From assembly GCF_004016445.2 (NCBI RefSeq), contig NZ_SADT02000001.1:1717630-1781629 (forward strand): a stretch of 64,000 nt of DNA. The letters run 5' to 3'. This document shows, in pieces, positions 26,569 to 37,983 of the stretch; the first letter of the stretch is position 1; the number at the start of each line of letters is the position of its first letter. A program made the position numbers and the translations under genes. This stretch comes from Mesorhizobium sp. M2E.F.Ca.ET.219.01.1.1. Its GTDB lineage: Bacteria > Pseudomonadota > Alphaproteobacteria > Rhizobiales > Rhizobiaceae. The notes below the pieces were generated by a model. That model was given only the letters and a program-made list of their open reading frames with translations, ran no database searches and was not told the origin of the DNA.

Positions 26569-27690
26569 ATGGTTGTTTCGCACTTTCTAAAATGGATTGA
26601 TACGGCAAGGGTTTCCGAGCGCGCCGCCGCCGCGAGCGCATTGGCGCGCGCCTATATCAATTCCGATCTGCCGTTCGAGGACCGCTGTGCCGCAGAGGCG
26701 GCGCTGACGCTGCTTCTGGATGATGCTTCCGCCAAGGTGCGCCTGGCGCTCGCCGAGGCGCTGTCGATGAGCCATCACGCGCCGCCGCAGGTGATCAGCG
26801 CGCTGGCCGCCGATCAGCCGGAAGTGGCGGCGCTGGTGCTGGCGCGTTCGCCGCTGCTTACCGATGGCGATCTTGTCGAGCGCGTCGCCTGCGGCCAGAA
26901 GGCGACGCAGAAGCTGATCGCCAACCGGCCGGTCGTCTCGATGTCGCTGGCGGCGGCAATCGCCGAGATCGGCGAGGCGGAGGCCTGCGCGGCGCTGGTC
27001 GGGAACAGCGGCGCGGAGATCGCTTCGCTCAGCTTCCGCCGCATGGCCGAGCGGCATGGCCACGTGCCGCTGGTGCGCGAGGCACTGATCGCCGATCGGC
27101 GCCTGCCGGCCGACTGCCGGCATATGTTGCTGGTCAAGCTTGGCGAGACCCTGAAAGGGTCGCCACTTGTGCTGGCGATGATGGGTGCCGCGCGCGCCGA
27201 TCGCGTGATGCGCGACGCCTGCGTGAAGGCCTCGGTAACACTGATCGAGGGAACGCGCATGGAAGAGCATGCAGCGTTGATCGAGCATCTGCGGCTGCGC
27301 GGCGACCTCACCGCCAGCTTCATCATCCGGACCATTGCCCATGGCAAGGTCGACTTCTTCGGTTCGACGCTGGTGGCGCTTGCCCGACAGTCCGAGCAGA
27401 GGGTAACGGCGCTTCTGGCCGGCGGGCACGACGTGGCGCTGCAGGCACTGTTCCGCAGCGCCGGGCTTGCGCCGGCCACGCATGCCGTCATCCTGCGCGC
27501 GCTCAAGATCTGGCGCGAGGTCGCCAATGGCCGGCGTCTCGCCGGCGTGCAGGAAGTGAGCTGGCTGATGCTGAAGGAACTTGGCGGCCAATCGGCCGAA
27601 GGCGATCTCGCCGGGCTGGTGAAGTCGATCCATCTCGACGCGCTGCGTGAAAACGCGCGCGGACACGCGCTCGCGATCGCCGCGGCCTAA
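26569..27690 (+). CDS. DUF2336 domain protein
   Basis: A 373-residue alpha-helical protein of the DUF2336 family, found widely in alphaproteobacteria and built of HEAT-like repeats. Helical repeats are visible: DDASAKVRLALAEALS, QPEVAALVLARSPLLTDGDL, GSPLVLAMMGAARADRVM. No catalytic motif, signal peptide or membrane segment. Function unknown; some relatives have been linked to cell-cycle or c-di-GMP networks, but nothing here shows that. The gene stands alone and is divergent from the MaoC operon. Confidence 0.8.
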   Translation: MVVSHFLKWIDTARVSERAAAASALARAYINSDLPFEDRCAAEAALTLLLDDASAKVRLALAEALSMSHHAPPQVISALAADQPEVAALVLARSPLLTDGDLVERVACGQKATQKLIANRPVVSMSLAAAIAEIGEAEACAALVGNSGAEIASLSFRRMAERHGHVPLVREALIADRRLPADCRHMLLVKLGETLKGSPLVLAMMGAARADRVMRDACVKASVTLIEGTRMEEHAALIEHLRLRGDLTASFIIRTIAHGKVDFFGSTLVALARQSEQRVTALLAGGHDVALQALFRSAGLAPATHAVILRALKIWREVANGRRLAGVQEVSWLMLKELGGQSAEGDLAGLVKSIHLDALRENARGHALAIAAA

Positions 27691-27706
27691 GGACACATAT
27701 CAGGTT

Positions 27707-28144
27707 TCAGCTGAGTTCCTGGGCAAGTCCGATGAGAAGCCCTTCAGGCCCACGGATGTAGCAGAGCCGATACGCGTCCTTGTACCGGACGACTTCGCCG
27801 ACGAGCTCGGCGCCACGCTTGCGAAGCCTCTCCAGCGTGTCGTCGATGTCGTCCACGGCGAACATGACGCGGAGATAGCCCAGGGCGTTTACCGGGGCGT
27901 TGCGATGGTCCGCCACCACCGGTGGCCTGAGGAAGCGGGACAGCTCGAGCCGGCCGTGGCCGTCCGGCATGCGCATCATAGCAATCTCGACATGCTGATC
28001 GCCCAGTCCAGTGACGCGTCCGGCCCATTCTCCTTCGATCAACGCCTGTCCTTCGAGTTCAAGGCCGAGCTCACGAAAGAAATCAATCGCCCCATTCAGG
28101 TCTTCGACGACGATTCCGACGTTGTCCATCCGTTTGAGCGCCAT
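27707..28144 (-). CDS. VOC family (glyoxalase-like) protein
   Basis: A 145-residue vicinal oxygen chelate protein. It has the paired beta-alpha-beta-beta-beta look: MDNVGIVVEDLNGAIDFFRELGLELEG at the start and LRVMFAVDDIDDTLERLRKRGAEL in the second half, ending YKDAYRLCYIRGPEGLLIGLAQEL, with a glutamate or glycine where metal ligands usually lie. It could be a lyase, dioxygenase or antibiotic-binding protein. It is 87 bp downstream of the FUSC transporter gene. Confidence 0.83.
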   Translation of the reverse strand: MALKRMDNVGIVVEDLNGAIDFFRELGLELEGQALIEGEWAGRVTGLGDQHVEIAMMRMPDGHGRLELSRFLRPPVVADHRNAPVNALGYLRVMFAVDDIDDTLERLRKRGAELVGEVVRYKDAYRLCYIRGPEGLLIGLAQELS

Positions 28145-28231
28145 GTGTCCAACCTAAAAAGTGTCGACCAATCCAACAAGGAACCATTTCCAAACCGGTC
28201 CGACCTGAAACGCGACATGGCCCCGAATTGT

Positions 28232-30313
28232 TCAAGCGCGGCCCTTGGCAAAGAAATCCGGATAGTCTTCCATCGCCGCGGCGATGATGCGCAGCGAGGC
28301 GGCGATCCGCAGCATTTCGAGCCGATCGCTGCGTTCGCCGATGCTGGCCGCATATTGCCTAGCCACCGCGATGGTCGCGGTCTGCGGCTCGCCCGGCCGC
28401 CGGAACAACAATTCGCGCGCCAGGCCGCGCAGAAAATTGCCGATGGATTCGACTGTCTCGCGCGGTACGGCGGAGTTCAGTTGCGCATGGCGAAGCCGCA
28501 GCACCTCCAGCCCGACGGTGACGGCGGCGATGCTGCCGCCAAGAATGGGGTCGCCCCTGCGGCCCGTTCGCTGCACCTGCGGCATCAACTGATTGATCCG
28601 GTCATAGGCGAGGCTTTCGAAAGCCGAACGCCGAGGTATCCGCTCATGCAGGCAAAGCCGCGCCAGATCCTCGCGCATCGCCTGCGAGATACGCTCCACG
28701 GTGACCCACGGATCGGCAGGCAGAACGACGATGAAGACGCCGATGGCGATCAGGATGCCGACCAGGATCGAGGCCGAGCCCGCGAAGAATGGTCCAGGAT
28801 CATAGATCATCTGCTGATGCGGGCTGAGGAAGGCGAGGAAGTTGATGGCGAAAGCGGTGGCGACGCCGACATGACGTGGATTGGCCATGCCGAGCGCCGC
28901 AGGCACCAGGATCGGCACGACGAAGAGCGTGAACCAGCCGAAGCCGGGCAGCGCCGGCAGCGCGACCTGGCCGACCAGAAAGGCAAAGGGCAGCGCGATA
29001 AGGGTGCCGGCGAAGAAACCCCAAGCGGATTGCACGGGATCGGGGCGCGCCGCGAACAGGCTGGAGACCACTGCGACAAGGATAACGGTGCCGGCTGCTT
29101 CCGACCATTTGGTCGTCAGCCAGAAGACTGCAACGAGCAGCGTCGCGAGCGCGGCGCGCACGGCGTTGCGCCATGCGGCCTGATAGTCGCGGTGGACGAC
29201 CAGAGCCGGCTGGCTTCCCTCATTCGATTTCCGGGAGACGGGCGAGCGAAGCGCCTCGAGGCCGTCCAACACCTGTTTCAGCGCTTCGGCAAAATCGCCG
29301 GCAATGGTGAGGCGAGTGATGGTGCCTACCTTGTCCTCGGCGTCATCGATTGTACTGGCATCGTCGGGCAGCCCCGGCACCTCTCTGGCCTTGCTCGCGA
29401 TCGCGTCGAGCCGCGCCACCCAGGGGCCCGTGTCGTCGAGCGCGCCGGGTGTCGCAGCCAGCTCGCCGACAAAGGCTTTCAAGTCGCGTCGCATGGGGAT
29501 GAGCGCCGCATTCTTCGGCGCGCGGTGGCTGTGCAGCGTGCGGGCCGCCGACAGCGCCCACAGAAGCTGACCAATGGTGCGCCTCACCGGATGGGCGCGG
29601 GGGGCGAAACTCGGCGCTTCCAGCCGCGCATAGGTGCGCATTTCAGCGAGCGTCTGGGCGTCGGTGATCAGCTTGCGCTGGAGCGCGGCAAGGCTTGCCG
29701 GATCGCCGCCGGAAAAAGCCCCGGACGCATATTCCGCGAGATCGAGGATGCTGCGCTTCAGCCTGGAAATGATGGCGTCAGCCGCGAGCTTCGGCAGGAT
29801 CAGCCGGCTCGTCACACCGGCGCATAGGATGCCAAGCACGATCTCGGCGCAGCGCGCGATGGCGAGGTCGACAACGACAATCGGTTGGCCGAGCGCCGGC
29901 AGGCTGATGATCATCGCCGTGTAGCCTGCAAGCGCCGCGCCATAGGCCTCCGGGTTGCGTAGCAGAGAGGATACGAGCGTGCAGATGCCGACCCAGAGCG
30001 CCAGGACAGTGACCAGCAGCCAGGGATTGGTACCGGATAGGGATGTTACACCGATCGCGGCCAGGCCGCCGGCCAGCGTGCCGAGCAGCCGGTAGAAGCC
30101 CTTCGCCAACACCATTCCGGCCACCGGCTGGGCGACGATGAACACCGTCATCATCGCCCATTGCGGATGGTCGAGCCTCAGCGCGTAAGCGGCAAGAAGC
30201 GCGATCAGTCCCGCCGAAACCGTGCGCAGTGCGAAAATCCAATCCGAACGGGTCGGCTGTGTCAGGCCGCTCAGCGATGCTTCGGCAAGCTCTTTGAGCC
30301 GCGTCCAGGTCAC
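28232..30313 (-). CDS. FUSC family transporter (aromatic acid exporter-like)
   Basis: A 693-residue inner-membrane protein of the fusaric acid resistance/YccS/AaeB type. Two groups of about five to six hydrophobic helices (roughly residues 25-170 and 365-500) are separated by a soluble domain, and a C-terminal helical domain follows, the usual duplicated FUSC plan. The start is a GTG at 30313 (VTWTRLKELAEASL) with GGAG about 8 bp upstream; I see no in-frame ATG nearby. It lies 43 bp behind parE on the same strand, so some transcription may read through from parE. Substrate unknown. Confidence 0.85.
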   Translation of the reverse strand: MTWTRLKELAEASLSGLTQPTRSDWIFALRTVSAGLIALLAAYALRLDHPQWAMMTVFIVAQPVAGMVLAKGFYRLLGTLAGGLAAIGVTSLSGTNPWLLVTVLALWVGICTLVSSLLRNPEAYGAALAGYTAMIISLPALGQPIVVVDLAIARCAEIVLGILCAGVTSRLILPKLAADAIISRLKRSILDLAEYASGAFSGGDPASLAALQRKLITDAQTLAEMRTYARLEAPSFAPRAHPVRRTIGQLLWALSAARTLHSHRAPKNAALIPMRRDLKAFVGELAATPGALDDTGPWVARLDAIASKAREVPGLPDDASTIDDAEDKVGTITRLTIAGDFAEALKQVLDGLEALRSPVSRKSNEGSQPALVVHRDYQAAWRNAVRAALATLLVAVFWLTTKWSEAAGTVILVAVVSSLFAARPDPVQSAWGFFAGTLIALPFAFLVGQVALPALPGFGWFTLFVVPILVPAALGMANPRHVGVATAFAINFLAFLSPHQQMIYDPGPFFAGSASILVGILIAIGVFIVVLPADPWVTVERISQAMREDLARLCLHERIPRRSAFESLAYDRINQLMPQVQRTGRRGDPILGGSIAAVTVGLEVLRLRHAQLNSAVPRETVESIGNFLRGLARELLFRRPGEPQTATIAVARQYAASIGERSDRLEMLRIAASLRIIAAAMEDYPDFFAKGRA

Positions 30314-30356
30314 ATGCCCGTCTCCATATCGGAGCCTGTTATTGACCGGACGGCGT

Positions 30357-32411
<2,055 letters not shown>

Positions 32412-32644
32412 GCGAGGTCTAGCGTCCGGTAATGCGAATCACGTCTCGATACTGCCACGCTTTTTGCGGGCGAACGAGTTCCTGTTCCGTTCAGGGATAA
32501 AACTGTCTCTTATTCCAAAACCAATCGATAACCAAGCCGGCCGAAATAGGGCGGCCCGCGCGGCCCGCTGTTCCTTATTCTTTAACATTAACGCCTAGCG
32601 TGAGGCCCAACCAACAAAAGACCACGGGCGTCAGGGGTTTCGTT

Positions 32645-33586
32645 GTGAGGGGCAGGGTCATAACCATGATCGGTATCGCAGCCGTCTTCGGCGCGATCTC
32701 GATCTTTGCGGCGGACTTCTGGGTCAAGAGCCAGGCAAAGGCTCAGCCCGAGGTCAAGGTCGTCACGGTCGAAGCTCCGCAGCAGCCCAAGGTCGAGTTC
32801 AAGACCATCGTGGTGGCTCAGGCGCCGCTGCGTTACGGCATGGAGCTCGGACGGCCGCAACTCGCCGAGATCCCGTGGCCGCAGGATTCCCTGCCGCAAG
32901 GCGCTTTCCCCACGATCGACAAGCTGCTTGCCGACGGCAGTCGGGTCGTGCTGTCGCCGATCGAGGTCAACGAACCGGTGCTGCTGGCCAAGCTGTCGGG
33001 ACCGAACGGCCGCGCCACGCTTTCCAACATGCTGTCGCCCGGGATGCGGGCCGTCACCATCCGCACCGACGAGATCGCCGGTGTCGGCGGCTTCATCACG
33101 CCGGGAGACCGGGTCGACGTCGTGCTGACGCGCGACGCGGGAGACATCCAGGAGGTATCCAAGAATGCTCAAGGGGCGGCCGGCTCGACGGTGACGTCCG
33201 AGGTCGTCGTCTCCGACGCCAAGGTGCTTTCGGTCGGCCAGGGCGCCGACGAGCGCAAGACTGAGCCGCAGGTCGCCAACTCCGTGACCATCGAGGTGAC
33301 CAACGAAGGCGCGCAGAAGGTGGCGCTGGCCCGCACCGTCGGCACGCTGTCGTTATCGCTGCGGTCCGCCGCCGACGCCAGCGCCAGCAAAAGCGGGCTT
33401 ACGACGATCTCTTCCTTCGGCGGCTCGGCTGCCGCAAGCGCTGAGGCAAGTGCGGCCTCGCTCGTCAATGCGGTGACGAAAGAATCCGACGAGCCGAAAT
33501 TCAAGACGGTGATCGTGACGCGCGGCGAGAAGGTCGAAGAATACAAGGTTCCTTCACGGGAAGCGCCGCAGGAACTGCAGCAATAG
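32645..33586 (+). CDS. cpaB: Flp pilus assembly protein CpaB (RcpC)
   Basis: A 313-residue inner-membrane-anchored periplasmic protein of tight-adherence pilus machines. It has one N-terminal membrane helix (MIGIAAVFGAISIFAADFWV), a SAF domain (LRYGMELGRPQLAEIPWP) and the CpaB/RcpC domain (GMRAVTIRTDEIAGVGGFITPGDRVDVVLTR). The start is taken as GTG 32645 with AGGGG upstream; GTG 32600 and ATG 32666 are also in frame. The C-terminal Ser/Ala-rich part is probably disordered. First gene of the operon. Confidence 0.9.
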   Translation: MRGRVITMIGIAAVFGAISIFAADFWVKSQAKAQPEVKVVTVEAPQQPKVEFKTIVVAQAPLRYGMELGRPQLAEIPWPQDSLPQGAFPTIDKLLADGSRVVLSPIEVNEPVLLAKLSGPNGRATLSNMLSPGMRAVTIRTDEIAGVGGFITPGDRVDVVLTRDAGDIQEVSKNAQGAAGSTVTSEVVVSDAKVLSVGQGADERKTEPQVANSVTIEVTNEGAQKVALARTVGTLSLSLRSAADASASKSGLTTISSFGGSAAASAEASAASLVNAVTKESDEPKFKTVIVTRGEKVEEYKVPSREAPQELQQ

Positions 33587-33616
33587 CCGGTGGGGACCGG
33601 CGGGGACGGGGACAAC

Positions 33617-35053
33617 ATGTTCGGGTTCAATGCATTTCGGACGGCCGGCGGATGGCGCCTTCCTGGCGCGATCGCGCTGGCGGTGTCGCTGGCTATGCTC
33701 GGCTTCGCCGCGCCGGCAAGGGCGGACAATGACGTCGTCTATGTCTCGGCGAACAAGAACGCCTCGATCAAGGTCGCCAAGGGCAAGCCGAAGACGATCG
33801 TGACGAGCGCGGCCTTTTACCAGATCGTCATCGGCGATCCGGAGATCGCCAATGTCAACCCGCTGACCGACAAGTCCTTCTATGTGCTGGGCAACAATCT
33901 CGGCACCACCGGTATCGCCCTGTTCGACCAGAACAAGCAGCTTGTCGGCACCATCGACATCGAGGTGACGCTGGACACCGATCAACTGGCCAGCACCATC
34001 CGCGCCAGCGTGCCCGACGCCAAGATCAAGGTCGGTTCGGCAAACGGCCGCGTCGTATTGTCGGGCGAGGCCGACGATGCGGTCGCCGCCGACAAGGCCA
34101 GCAAGATCGCCTCGCGCTTTTCCGGCAATGAGGAAGTCATCAACTCGGTCAACATCTCGTCCTCGCAGCAGGTGCAGCTCAATGTCCGCTTCGTCGAGAT
34201 CAACCGCCAGGCCGGCCAGGATCTCGGCGCCAAATACGGCGCCAATTTCGCCTTCGGCATGGGCGGCCGCGACGTCGTCATCGATCCGGGCACGGTGCCA
34301 TCCGCTGGCACCGGCGAGATCATTGGTCGGCTGCTCTCCAACGGAGTCTCGATTGACATCGCCATCAAGGCGCTGGAAGAACGCGGCCTGGCGCGGCGGC
34401 TTGCGGAGCCGAACCTGATCGCGCGTTCGGGCCAGACCGCGAGCTTCCTTGCCGGCGGCGAGTTCCCGATCCCGGTTTCGGAAGACAATGGCAAGATCAG
34501 CGTCACCTACAAGAAGTACGGCGTCGGCCTGGATTTCACGCCGACGGTGCTGAAGGACGGACTGGTGAGCCTCGACATCGCTCCGGAAGTGTCCTCGATC
34601 GACCCGTCCGCCTCGATCCAGGTCAGCAGCGGCATTTCCATTCCGGCCTTCATCGTGCGCCGCGCCAGGACATCGGTCGACCTCAAGAACGGCCAGAGCT
34701 TCATGATCGCCGGCCTTCTGCAGTCGCAGAACGACATCACGACATCGCGAGTGCCGGGGATCGGCAAGCTGCCTGTGCTAGGCCCGCTGTTTTCCTCGAA
34801 ATCCTATCAGCGGCGCGAGACCGATCTGGTCATCATCGTGACGCCTTACCTGGTCAAGCCGGTCGATCCGTCGAAGAAGATGGTCGAGCCGACCGACGGC
34901 ACCCGGCCGGCAAGCGCCGCCGACTATTTCCTCAACAACACCGAGGAGGTGGACGCCTCGGCGCCGAAGCGTCCGCTGGCGTTCGCCGACGGTGCCGCCG
35001 CCCGCTCCGTATCGGCCACGTCCGGCCACTTCCTCGACCTGCCGAAGGATTAA
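33617..35053 (+). CDS. cpaC: Flp pilus outer-membrane secretin CpaC (RcpA)
   Basis: The outer-membrane pore for the Tad pilus. The 478 residues begin with a signal peptide (cleavage after PARA, about residue 36), followed by a pilus-secretin N domain, a BON-like segment (about 115-180) and the C-terminal secretin domain with the VPGIGKLPVLGPLFSSK signature and TDLVIIVTPYLV. The start at 33617 is 28 bp after the cpaB stop. It partners CpaB and, normally, the pilotin-like CpaD. Confidence 0.94.
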   Translation: MFGFNAFRTAGGWRLPGAIALAVSLAMLGFAAPARADNDVVYVSANKNASIKVAKGKPKTIVTSAAFYQIVIGDPEIANVNPLTDKSFYVLGNNLGTTGIALFDQNKQLVGTIDIEVTLDTDQLASTIRASVPDAKIKVGSANGRVVLSGEADDAVAADKASKIASRFSGNEEVINSVNISSSQQVQLNVRFVEINRQAGQDLGAKYGANFAFGMGGRDVVIDPGTVPSAGTGEIIGRLLSNGVSIDIAIKALEERGLARRLAEPNLIARSGQTASFLAGGEFPIPVSEDNGKISVTYKKYGVGLDFTPTVLKDGLVSLDIAPEVSSIDPSASIQVSSGISIPAFIVRRARTSVDLKNGQSFMIAGLLQSQNDITTSRVPGIGKLPVLGPLFSSKSYQRRETDLVIIVTPYLVKPVDPSKKMVEPTDGTRPASAADYFLNNTEEVDASAPKRPLAFADGAAARSVSATSGHFLDLPKD

Positions 35054-35057
35054 GGCC

Positions 35058-35333
35058 ATGCGCAGCCTCTCTTGCATCGCTCTGCTCCTGGCCGGCGCTG
35101 TCGTCGCCGGCTGCACCAGCGACGACTTTGTGCGCACCGAAGGGGTGACGCCGGGCGTAGGCAACGCGCAGGCATCCAACACCGCCATGCAGATGGTCGA
35201 CCCTTGGAAGTACGGCGTCCAGAACACAAGGCTTCTCGTGCCGGCTCAACGTCCGGGTTCCGAGACTGTCGCCGTCGGCGCGAAGGCCGGCGCCGCGTCC
35301 GCGCCGACAACATCATCAACGACATCGAATTGA
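35058..35333 (+). CDS. Short lipoprotein in the cpaD position
   Basis: A 91-residue predicted lipoprotein starting 4 bp after the cpaC stop. The lipobox is LLLAGAVVAGC (Cys19). The mature part, with MVDPWKYGVQNTR in the middle and a Ser/Thr/Ala-rich tail, has no recognised domain. It stands where Tad operons usually have cpaD, a lipoprotein of about 200 or more residues, so it may be a reduced functional equivalent or an unrelated pilotin. It is 13 bp before cpaE and clearly in the same operon. Confidence 0.7.
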   Translation: MRSLSCIALLLAGAVVAGCTSDDFVRTEGVTPGVGNAQASNTAMQMVDPWKYGVQNTRLLVPAQRPGSETVAVGAKAGAASAPTTSSTTSN

Positions 35334-35346
35334 TCGGCCAACGACG

Positions 35347-36561
35347 ATGGCATCTGCTACCAAGACCAAGAAGATCCTGCTCGTTTCCACCGACAGGGCG
35401 TTCGTGCAGGACACGCGGACGGCGTTTGCGACCTCCGAGGTCATCGAGCTCCTGACGGTGGAAAAGAGCATCAACGAGCTGCGCGGCGAAGCCCTCGAGA
35501 CCGATTTCGGCACCGTCATCGTCGACATGGACGCCGCCAAGCTCGAGGAGATCGAGTCGCTGCAGCGCGTCATGCGCCGGCTGGAAGGCAGCGTCCCCGT
35601 GGTCGTCGTCACCCAGGAATTCAACGCGGCGGCGGTGCGCATCCTCGTGCAGCTCAAGGTCGCCGATTTCCTGGTCAAGCCGATCACCACGGCAGACCTG
35701 GTGCGTTCCGTCATCCGGGCGCTGCAGGGACCGGGGCGGGAAGAGAACACCGAATCGCACATCTATACCTTCATGCCGGCCGCCGGCGGCGTCGGCACCA
35801 CCACGCTCGCCCTGCAGACGGCCTTCCAGTTGCATCATTCGGTGACGCGCGGCGCCTCGACATGCGTGGTCGACCTCAACTTCCAGCAGGGCGCCTGCGC
35901 CGAATATCTCGACCTCGAACCGCGCTTCGACATCACGGAAATCGAGAACCAGCCGGAGCGCCTCGACCGGCAACTGCTCGATGTGATGCTGTCCAAGCAT
36001 GCGAGCGGGCTATGCGTGCTCGCGGCGCCGACGCGCCCCTCGGACATGCGCTCGTTCAAGACCGATGTGGTGGTTCGCATGCTCGACCTCGTGGCGGCTT
36101 ATTTCGACAATGTCGTCATCGATATGCCGCGCACCTGGTTCCCGTGGACCGAGACCGTGCTCTTGGGTTCCAACAAGCTCTACATCGTCGCCGAGATGAC
36201 GGTGCCTTGCCTGCGCCATACGCAGCGTCTCATCCAGGCCGTCTACGAGACCGCCGGCAAGGAAGTGAAGCCCAACGTCATCGTCAACCGCTTCGAGCAG
36301 AAGATGTTCGACAGCGGCATCAAGCAGGCCGATGTCCAGGACATACTCGGCGAGCATTTCGTCGGCGGCATCTCCAACAACTACCGGCTGGTGCGCGAGG
36401 CCGTCGACCGCGGCGTGCCGTTGCACGCCATCGACCCCAACGCCAATGTCGTCAACGACCTGAAGAAGATCATCCTGCCGGAAGAGGCCGTCCAGACCAC
36501 GGTCAAGTCGAAATCGTTGTTCGGCCTCGGCAAGGGCTTGCTGAGGAGGAAGGCGGGATGA
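35347..36561 (+). CDS. cpaE: Pilus assembly ATPase-like protein CpaE (TadZ)
   Basis: A 404-residue polar localisation factor of Tad pili. An N-terminal receiver-like domain (about 8-128, with Lys111 in KPITTADL) is followed by a MinD/ParA-like domain. The phosphate loop reads AAGGVGTTT (145-153): the usual lysines of the deviant Walker A motif (KGGxGKT) are absent, as is known for several TadZ/CpaE proteins, so ATP hydrolysis is doubtful. Its stop overlaps the cpaF ATG by four bases (ATGA). Confidence 0.93.
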   Translation: MASATKTKKILLVSTDRAFVQDTRTAFATSEVIELLTVEKSINELRGEALETDFGTVIVDMDAAKLEEIESLQRVMRRLEGSVPVVVVTQEFNAAAVRILVQLKVADFLVKPITTADLVRSVIRALQGPGREENTESHIYTFMPAAGGVGTTTLALQTAFQLHHSVTRGASTCVVDLNFQQGACAEYLDLEPRFDITEIENQPERLDRQLLDVMLSKHASGLCVLAAPTRPSDMRSFKTDVVVRMLDLVAAYFDNVVIDMPRTWFPWTETVLLGSNKLYIVAEMTVPCLRHTQRLIQAVYETAGKEVKPNVIVNRFEQKMFDSGIKQADVQDILGEHFVGGISNNYRLVREAVDRGVPLHAIDPNANVVNDLKKIILPEEAVQTTVKSKSLFGLGKGLLRRKAG

Positions 36562-37979
36562 ACAGTCGCTTTTCCAACCTGCAGAACCGCGACCTTCGCC
36601 CGCAGCGGGCGCCGGAGCCCGCGCCCGTGGTGCACAATGCGGTGATCATCCCGACGACCCGCAAGCCGGCGCCGCCGAAGCCGGAAGCGGCGCCCGCAAA
36701 AAGCGCCAACAAGGTGCTCGATGCGCGCGTGCGCATCCACCGCATGCTGCTGGAGGAGATCAACCTCGTGGCGCTGGAGCGGCTGCCCAAGGATGAAATG
36801 CGCCGGCAGGTGCATGAGTTCGTCTCGGAAAAGACGCGCGAGGAGCGGATGGCGATCAACATCGCCGAGCTCGATGCGCTGGTCGACGATATCGTCGACG
36901 AGATGGTTGGCCTCGGCCCGCTCGAGCCGTTGCTCAAGGACCCCGAGATCAACGATATCCTGATCAACGGCCACGAGAATTGCTTCGTCGAAAAGCGCGG
37001 CAAGCTGCAGCAGGTCCACATCCCGTTCAAGGATGAAGCGCATCTGCTTAGAATCATTAATAAAATCGTCGCGGCCGTCGGCCGCCGCGTCGATGAATCG
37101 CAGCCGATGGTCGATGCCCGCATGCTCGACGGCTCGCGCTTCAACGCGGCGATCCGTCCGGTCGGCGTCGACGGGCCGCTGGTGTCGATCCGCAAATTCT
37201 CCAAGAACAAGCTCGGCCTGCACAAGCTGGTCGAGTTCGGCGCCATCACCCAGAACATGGCCGAGGTGCTGGCGGCCGCGGTGCACGCCCGCAAGACCAC
37301 GATCATCTCCGGCGGCACCGGCACCGGCAAGACGACGATGCTCAATGCCCTGTCTGCCTTCATCCCGGAAGACGAGCGCCTGATCACCATCGAGGACGCG
37401 GCCGAGCTGCAATTGCAGCAGCCGCATGTCGCGCGCATGGAGACGCGCCCGGCCAACATCGAGGGCCATGGCGAACTGAAACAGCGCGACCTGGTCAAGA
37501 ACGCGCTGCGCATGCGTCCCGACCGCGTTATCCTCGGCGAGTGCCGCGGCGAGGAAGCCTTCGACATGCTGCAGGCGATGAACACCGGCCATGAAGGCTC
37601 GATGGCCACCATCCATGCCAACACGCCGCGCGATGCGATTTCGCGTCTGGAACAGATGCTCGGCATGACCGGCATGCCGATGACGGTGCAGTCGATCCGC
37701 AGCCAGATCGCCAGCGCGCTCGACATCATCGTGCAGTTGACACGCCTTTCCGATGGCAAGCGCAAGGTGACCAGCGTCGCCGAAGTGACCGGCATGGAAG
37801 GCGATGTCATTCAGATGCAGGAGATATTCCGCTTCGTGCGCACCGGCATGGAGGCGGACGGCAAGATCCTCGGCCACTTCGAGGCGACCGGCATCCGCCC
37901 GCGCTTCCTCGAGGACCTGCGCAATATGGGCATCGAATTCCCGGGCAAGTATTTCGAGCCCGGCCGGCCGCAGGACTAG
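36558..37979 (+). CDS. cpaF: Tad pilus secretion ATPase CpaF (TadA)
   Basis: The motor ATPase of Tad pilus assembly, a type II/IV secretion NTPase. The 473 residues have a Pro-rich N-terminal tail (about 20-50), an N-terminal domain, Walker A SGGTGTGKTT (251-260), an acidic box TIEDAAELQLQQPHVARME and the Walker B region DRVILGECRGEEAFDML, then HEGSMATIHAN. It drives both extension and retraction in some species. It overlaps cpaE by four bases and is followed 4 bp later by tadB. Confidence 0.97.
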   Translation: MNSRFSNLQNRDLRPQRAPEPAPVVHNAVIIPTTRKPAPPKPEAAPAKSANKVLDARVRIHRMLLEEINLVALERLPKDEMRRQVHEFVSEKTREERMAINIAELDALVDDIVDEMVGLGPLEPLLKDPEINDILINGHENCFVEKRGKLQQVHIPFKDEAHLLRIINKIVAAVGRRVDESQPMVDARMLDGSRFNAAIRPVGVDGPLVSIRKFSKNKLGLHKLVEFGAITQNMAEVLAAAVHARKTTIISGGTGTGKTTMLNALSAFIPEDERLITIEDAAELQLQQPHVARMETRPANIEGHGELKQRDLVKNALRMRPDRVILGECRGEEAFDMLQAMNTGHEGSMATIHANTPRDAISRLEQMLGMTGMPMTVQSIRSQIASALDIIVQLTRLSDGKRKVTSVAEVTGMEGDVIQMQEIFRFVRTGMEADGKILGHFEATGIRPRFLEDLRNMGIEFPGKYFEPGRPQD

Positions 37980-37983
37980 GCCG

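Noticed and set aside
27647..29827. 726-codon open frame on the plus strand across DUF2336, VOC and FUSC genes
   Set aside because: It spans three genes in the wrong direction or frame and has no domain-like pattern.
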